From Brachynemurus nebulosus (Eukaryota > Arthropoda > Insecta > Neuroptera > Myrmeleontidae): 64,000 nt of DNA. Position numbers and translations under genes: made by a program. Below are positions 58,925 to 64,000 of this stretch, in pieces. Below the pieces are notes generated by a model that made no database searches, was not told the origin of the DNA, and saw nothing but the letters and a program-made list of their open reading frames with translations. Each line of letters opens with the position of its first letter. Position 1 is the first letter of the stretch. The stretch is taken from positions 37,186,437 to 37,250,436 of the forward strand of contig JAPWDM010000002.1 in assembly GCA_035578155.1 (NCBI GenBank), given 5' to 3'.

Positions 58925-59727
58925 GGTATATGTACTCCCACGTGAGGTGAGTCTCAACTTAAGGTATAATTATCAAGGCACAATACAGGATGATATTATT
59001 GGGCATATACATACGTATGTAAAAAGAAATTAAAATACACATTTTAAATTGCGTAGAGGAAATATAAAAAATTTTATAATGTCACTGCAACTATATATGC
59101 ATATATTCTGTATATGTAACGTGCAAAATGCAAATGCAAAATGGTAACGTAAAATTCTAGAATATTCTAATCGTCAACTAGCAAAGATATCAAAGAACAG
59201 ACTTCACCATTGAATTGGTCACTAAAAATGAGATTAAACAGTGTAGATTGACAAAAATTCCAGAATGTTCTATTTGTCAACTAACAAAGATATCGAAAAA
59301 TCAGTTGTACCATTTAATTGCCTATTGAAAAAGAGGGCAAACTACACCTTTTGATAAATGTTCTGGAATATTCTATTCATCAACTAGCATCGACATCCAA
59401 AAATAGACGTCACCATTGCATTAGCTACCAAAAAAGAGACCAAGTAGCACATTTTGAAAAATGTTCTAGAATATTTTATTTGTCAACTAGCAAAGATATT
59501 GGAAAATCGATTGCACCACTTAATTCTCCCACCAAAATTAAACCAATATAAACTCAATATCCGATTTTGACAAAAAATTTTTGCTATTTGACGGATAGAA
59601 TATTCTAGAACATTTTTCAGTCATGAACTACCTTTTTGGGGATTCCGTTCCTACCTATATAATTTTTGAATACTTTCAGCACTTCATTTGAATTTCTAAA
59701 AGGTATTATGGTACATTCTTCAAAATA
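58925..59727. mobile_element. Insert in integrase with 103-bp-period array
   Basis: Replaces most of the integrase catalytic core. About 450 bp of it is a tandem array with one heat-shock-type element per unit. I found no TIR or duplication. A Helitron-type origin is possible but no clear ends were found. Confidence 0.55.
59155..59610 (+). promoter_or_regulatory. Array of five heat-shock-element motifs
   Basis: TTCnnGAAnnTTC occurs at 59,155-59,167, 59,258-59,270 and 59,361-59,373. 59,464-59,476 ends TTT instead of TTC. GAATATTCTAGAA lies at 59,598-59,610. The first four are spaced exactly 103 bp and share flanks such as GTCAACTAGCAAAGATAT. Confidence 0.75.
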
Positions 59728-60452
59728 GTTAGTACATTATTTTTCTCTATGTGAAGTATATCTATATGAAGTAGTTCGAAAGGTTTAGTCGTTTGTTCTA
59801 TTTGTTGCTGTTTTAATCGTAATGGATGTCTTTCATATTTAAATTTAAGACAAGTGTCGCATGTATTTATGTAGGTAGTTATTTTTGATTTCATGTTGTC
59901 AAAGTAATAGTTTCGTTTTAAGTGTTTTAACGTCTCTTCAATTCCGCGGTGAACTGATAGTTCATGGTATTCTTTAATTAATTTGGTCTGTTCGTCTATG
60001 TCTTGTATGTCAGTTAGTACTTTCATACACCTTATTATTTTATATTTAGAAAAGTATTTATCATACACTTGGCTTAGTAACTTTATTGTGTCGTCACCAG
60101 TCAATACAGCATTAAGTTTGTTTGGTGAGAAGTATTCTTTTACTAAATTGATACACTGTTGTTCCGTTGGTGTTTCAATTACTTCAATTGTTGTTCGTTT
60201 TCTTGTTTTGTAGTAGTATTCAGTGTATACCTTTTCTCGTAGTCCTGTACTAATTATGATTTGATTAGTAAATTCATTGAGTGATTGTTCCGAAATGCGT
60301 ATTCCTTCGTTCAAATTTTCTTCGTTTGAATGAGCCATCCCAATGAGCATCTCAACTTTCGCATTCAGTTCAGTTGTTTGTATTCTGCTAAGTGCATCGG
60401 CGTTCGCGTTTATCTTCCCTGGTTTGTAATCAATGTCAAAGTTGTAATCCAA
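59706..60452 (-). pseudogene. RNase H end and integrase N-terminal part
   Basis: YKPGKINANADALSRI closes RNase H. A Glu/Thr-rich spacer follows, then the HHCC finger (HELSVHRG and CDTCLKFKYERHP) and FELLHIDILHIEKNNVLT, where the catalytic core starts (first Asp). The frame is cut there by the insert. The 248-codon stretch is otherwise open. Confidence 0.8.
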
Positions 60453-60459
60453 TAACTTG

Positions 60460-61140
60460 ATTTTCCAACGTACGAGCTTCGAATTTGGTTCTTTTAAAAA
60501 AAATACCTATTTCAACGGTTTGTGATCAATGAGTATATTAAACCTTTGTCCAAATGAATATGGTCTGAATTACTTACATGCCCATACTATCGCCAATAAT
60601 TCTTTTTCGATGGTACTGTAATTTTGCTTAGACTTATTGATGGTCCTGGTGCGTAACAAACTGGTTAATTTGGCCTACTGGTCGTTGTGATAATACAGCC
60701 CCGATTGCGTAATTGGAAGCGTCTGTCGTTAAAATGAAAGGTTTTTCAAAATCTGGATATTGTAAGATCGGATCACCCCTTAATAATGTCCTGCAATATT
60801 CAAAACACAACGAATTCTGGGTCGTTTACGTTTATTTTAACTTCTTTGCGTAAACATCTGGTCATTGGTCTTGTAATCTTTGCGAAATGTTTAATGAACT
60901 TTCTGTAATATACCGATAGTACCAGAAATGATTTGATTTCTGTTGTCTTCGGTAGTGGAAATTGTTTAATAGCTTCGATCTTTTTAGGATTTGGTTTGGT
61001 TCCTTCAATGGTGACTATGTGTCCCAGAAATTCGATCTCCTTGTGCAAAAATGCACATTTATCCAGTTGTATTTTGAAGTTGTGTTGCTTCAGTTTCTCG
61101 AAAACTTTTCTTAACATATCCGTGTGTTCTGTTAATGATG
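60460..61140 (-). pseudogene. RT back half and RNase H start
   Basis: VFEKLKQHNFKIQLDKCAFL, IEFLGHIVTIEG, KKIEAIKQFPLP and SFLVLSVYYRKFIKHFA are the thumb/connection motifs of Ty3/gypsy RT. RNase H then reads in pieces ([21 protein letters not shown]) with stops near 60,790 and 60,640. The YxDD half is missing. Confidence 0.75.
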
Positions 61141-61805
61141 AGTTAATTTTATACTGTATAACTTATATGCCGTATTAACTAATAACTTAAAATAACTTGC
61201 TTTTACTTTCGTTTTTCGTATAACCGAGAAATAAACTATTGTACATTCCAGCAAAACCATAGTATTAAATGAAAATTGAATATTCTATATTGATCCCCAA
61301 ATTGTTATGTTTTTCACATCTGAAAGCATTATACAAAAAAACAAAAAATTAGGTATTAATTTGTAAAAAAGATTAAAATTATAAAAATATTACTTTGTTT
61401 GTAGCCACTGAAGAAGGTATAAAAAATACCGACAAAATTTTGGAAAAATAATAAACAAGCAATTTTTACATGAAAGAATGGTGAATTATTTTCAATCCTT
61501 CATTTCCTGTGAAAGTTGGCCAAATATTTGGGAACTTAGGTTTAAAACATTCTAAATTGTATTTTTAGTGCTCAAGTAATTTACTCAGATTATTTTACTT
61601 TTTAGTGGTTTTTACTATAATAATAAAACTATGATTTTTATGATACGCTTTTCAAAAAGTCACTAACGTACAAAATTATTTTAGAAATGAGATGCGAATA
61701 ATAAGATCGATTTTTTCTTTTCAAATTTTTTATTAAGTATAGTTAAAAAAATACAGTATTAAAATTTATTAATTTATGCGAAATACAAAATTATAAATAT
61801 TCAAT
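61141..61805. other. No gene seen
   Basis: AT-rich, no supported feature. Confidence 0.5.
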
Positions 61806-61807
61806 TT

Positions 61808-62182
61808 TTATTTAATTTACAACATCAGTATCTCATCCACCTCAAGAAGATCCAACGTTTTGAATTGCAGTTTATGAGTTAGTCCGATTGGTCCATTATT
61901 TATAATAGCCAATTATGGATTGTTTTGCAGCCACGCGAATCTCGCCGATAATGATATGTATCCAGTTTCTAATTCCATAACTGTCTTGATTTTCGATTAA
62001 TCTAATTTTGATGGTAGTTGACTTGCCCCCATTATTTTATACATTTTACCAATTTCCATATCAGGAAGTTTAATCCACCGTTTGATAACACCAAGGTTGA
62101 TTAATTCTGTCATGAAATTTAACTCCATTTATTGCACTAATTCTCTGTTTCCAAATGAAACGCCAGTAGTAATGGATTCCAT
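61808..62182 (-). pseudogene. Small unknown protein, three in-frame stops
   Basis: On the - strand one frame reads for about 124 codons from ATG 62,182 with three stops and no shift. Readable parts are LNFMTELINLGVIKRWIKL, MEIGKMYKIMGAS, TVMELETGYISLSARFAWL, LAIINNGPIGLTHKLQ, and an acidic end. The pattern 'IGxxYKI ... ELExGYxSLxARF' resembles short uncharacterised insect proteins I recall only in outline, possibly OB-fold-like. I do not assign a function. Confidence 0.45.
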
Positions 62183-62369
62183 TTTACAATAATTAATTTT
62201 TAACACAACAACTGAAAAATTTATACGGCAATATTTTATAAGTATCGAATGAAATTGTGAGTGAAAGAAAATTCTATCACGATCTTTATATAGCAGAAAA
62301 AGATAGTATAATGACGTCAATTATCACACTTAGGGAATTAATTTATACAGCTGTACATGGTAAGGTTTC

Positions 62370-62715
62370 TAGAACCCTCAGAGAAGCGCTGCCTCCCGGT
62401 AAGGTCACTTAAAAAATCGGCAGGAGGGTAGGAGGGCTTTTACGCAACTACCCAATATAGGCAATGTTTTTACTTTCCCCTTAATATAGCCAATTACACT
62501 GCGTTGCCAAGTGGCCCCATACCCACTGTATAACTATCAGACTAACAACGCCATCTGGTAGTGAAAAGTATGATTCTTAGGTTTGGTAAAGTTCAAATAG
62601 GTTCCGTTAGGTTAGACTAAGTTTCGTTGTGTTCCGTTAGGTTGGGCACGAGAACCCGCATAGGACAGCTACCCCCTGCCAAGGTCACTCAAAAAATCGG
62701 CATAGGGTAGGAGGG
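62370..62715. repeat. Direct repeat pair, about 65 bp each
   Basis: 62,370-62,437 and 62,650-62,715 share AGAACCC, AAGGTCACT, AAAAAATCGGCA and GGGTAGGAGGG. Between them are three GTTCCGTTAGGTT-like phrases. Confidence 0.75.
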
Positions 62716-63239
62716 ATCAGAATGTCTATATTTTAACTACTGCTGCATATTTAATTGCAAAAATTAGTAAGTTTTCGTCCAGCATTAACATATTTTACGT
62801 TTACGTATGCATAGTAACTGTCATTACTCTGATTTTATTGAAATTTATAGGGGACCGTATATGGCCCAACTCCCAAATATGTACTCTCAAAATTTGAGCG
62901 AAATGGTACTGGTGGTCAGTAAGATATGGACATTTATTTGGATTTTACGGTAGCCACGTGGCTACCATTACTCTGTTTGCGATGAAATTCGGGATGATCT
63001 AGGAATAAATTTAGGGCTACTTAAAATCGTGGAAAATCGGATTCTTAGAGCTTATTTTTGCAGACTATGGTATTTAGCTCTCGGAATATATTTACTAGAT
63101 CCAGTTTTGATACAATGCCAAAATTTCATATGGAAATGGCCAATAACTTTCAAATTATTACCATTTTTCATAATTAACAAAATAGAAATTTTCGGATTCC
63201 CACCAAATAGTAGGCGGGGTGGGAGTGAGGGTGGGGCTA

Positions 63240-63240
<1 letters not shown>
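62716..63240. other. No gene seen
   Basis: No supported coding frame. GGGGTGGGAGTGAGGGTGGGG just before the TA array is the only GC-rich spot. Confidence 0.45.

Positions 63241-63310
<70 letters not shown>
63241..63310. repeat. (TA)n array
   Basis: About 70 bp of TA after a purine/G-rich run. Confidence 0.95.
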
Positions 63311-63314
<4 letters not shown>

Positions 63315-63380
63315 GTGATTTAATACTCATACATTCTAAATGCAGCGATTTTTAATTTTTTTGTCTGTCTTTGCACGGAC

Positions 63381-63697
63381 TAGTGATGGAGAACTATCGA
63401 TAGTTATCGATAGTTTTTGATAACCAAGTTAGGCGGCATTTAGATAGGTTTTACGCTGGGGGCGGAATTATTCCTTTTTGCTCGGAAATTCACTTAAAAT
63501 GGTTGTTTTTATATCTCTGGCTATAATTTTCTCTCTAATATCTATAATTATCTATAATTATCTATATTTCTGGTAAACGAAATAACTGAAAAAAATTATC
63601 GAAAACTATCGATAGTAAAAAAAAAAATATCGATAGTTTTCGATAGTCAAAACTATCGATAGTTATCGATAGTGCTATCGATAGTTCTCCACCACTA
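63381..63697. mobile_element. hAT MITE carrying seven TATCGATA octamers
   Basis: The perfect 8-bp duplication GCACGGAC at 63,373-63,380 and 63,698-63,705 flanks a 317-bp element. Its ends, TAGTGATGGAGAACTATCGA and the complement of TAGTGGTGGAGAACTATCGA, differ by one base. TATCGATA occurs at 63,395, 63,405, 63,607, 63,628, 63,654, 63,664 and 63,676. Confidence 0.85.
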
Positions 63698-63906
63698 GCA
63701 CGGACCACCCAAAAATTACTGAACGGATTTTGATGAAATTTTGTGTGATGATAATTTACTACCTGGGACAACATCTAGGGTACTTTTTACTCCGAAAAAA
63801 TGTCTCATGCCCACAGAAAAATACAAAAAACTTTTGTACATAATATGTCACGCGAAAACTACTGAACGGATTTTGATGAATGTATTATCCATTTTTGTTC
63901 GTTTTA

Positions 63907-64000
63907 TACCATGTGAGTTTTTTGAGATTTGTTATTTCTATTACAACCAAATTTTTATGATAGAAATGGTACAGGAAAAGGTTCTTTTCGTGGATGTAAT
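63907..64000. repeat. Dispersed repeat C, copy 2 (cut by window end)
   Basis: Matches 33,744-33,843 in the same orientation from CCATGTGAGTTTTTTGAGA onward with few changes. Confidence 0.75.

Larger units (their letters stand above)
57950..61140 (-). mobile_element. Second errantivirus-like remnant, 5' part and LTRs missing
   Basis: On the - strand: RT back half, RNase H, integrase start, a 0.8-kb insert, integrase end, env-like region. No LTR was found on either side. Related to but not the same as 25,320-33,668. Confidence 0.75.

Overview
This is an AT-rich animal nuclear window, almost certainly insect. The evidence is one spliced cytochrome P450 of the CYP4 family with animal-type introns, surrounded by arthropod-style transposable elements: Jockey-type and R4/Dong-type LINEs, Penelope-like elements (PLEs), errantivirus-like LTR elements, hAT and TA-flanked MITEs, and twelve long (TA)n arrays. 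I cannot name the species. Nothing in it looks prokaryotic.

The only host gene I can support is the P450. It has seven coding exons on the + strand between 13,889 and 56,368. All exon joins keep frame, all introns are GT-AG, and the sum is 1,512 nt (503 codons plus stop). About 97% of the gene span is intron, and introns 2, 3, 5 and 6 are filled with mobile DNA.

Layout. 1-5.5 kb: TIR elements, a PLE end fragment, a tRNA-like SINE and the 3' end of a LINE (- strand). 5.5-13.0 kb: one Jockey-type LINE (+) broken by a TIR element in ORF1 and by a 1.5-kb hAT element, itself hit by a 0.2-kb hAT element, in the RT. 13.9-14.25 kb: P450 exons 1-2. Intron 2: a decayed LINE, a SINE-like insert with a 16-bp target duplication, and several TA-flanked MITEs. 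Exon 3 at 19.6 kb. Intron 3: a near-perfect inverted dimer of a PLE with a 14-bp target duplication. Exons 4-5 at 24.0-24.4 kb. Intron 5: a nearly complete but broken errantivirus-like provirus whose gag holds a second PLE, a 1.5-kb fold-back, and a CR1/L2/Jockey-like LINE. Exon 6 at 39.1 kb. Intron 6: a full-length R4/Dong-like LINE with a 1,383-codon open frame in (AAT)n, an RNase H LINE tail, a second broken Dong-like element, a LINE 5' fragment and fold-back repeats. Exon 7 at 55.7 kb. 58-61 kb: a second errantivirus-like remnant (-) split by an insert carrying a 103-bp-period array of heat-shock elements. 61-64 kb: a small-protein pseudogene and a hAT MITE with seven TATCGATA octamers.

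The strongest leads are: (1) the heat-shock-element array; (2) the MITE packed with DREF/BEAF-type sites; (3) a shared hammerhead-like RNA scaffold with covarying stems at four PLE-type loci; (4) two PLE insertions that both made 14-bp duplications, one as a precise inverted dimer; and (5) a row of hairpins in a LINE 3' UTR with a compensatory base change between two copies.
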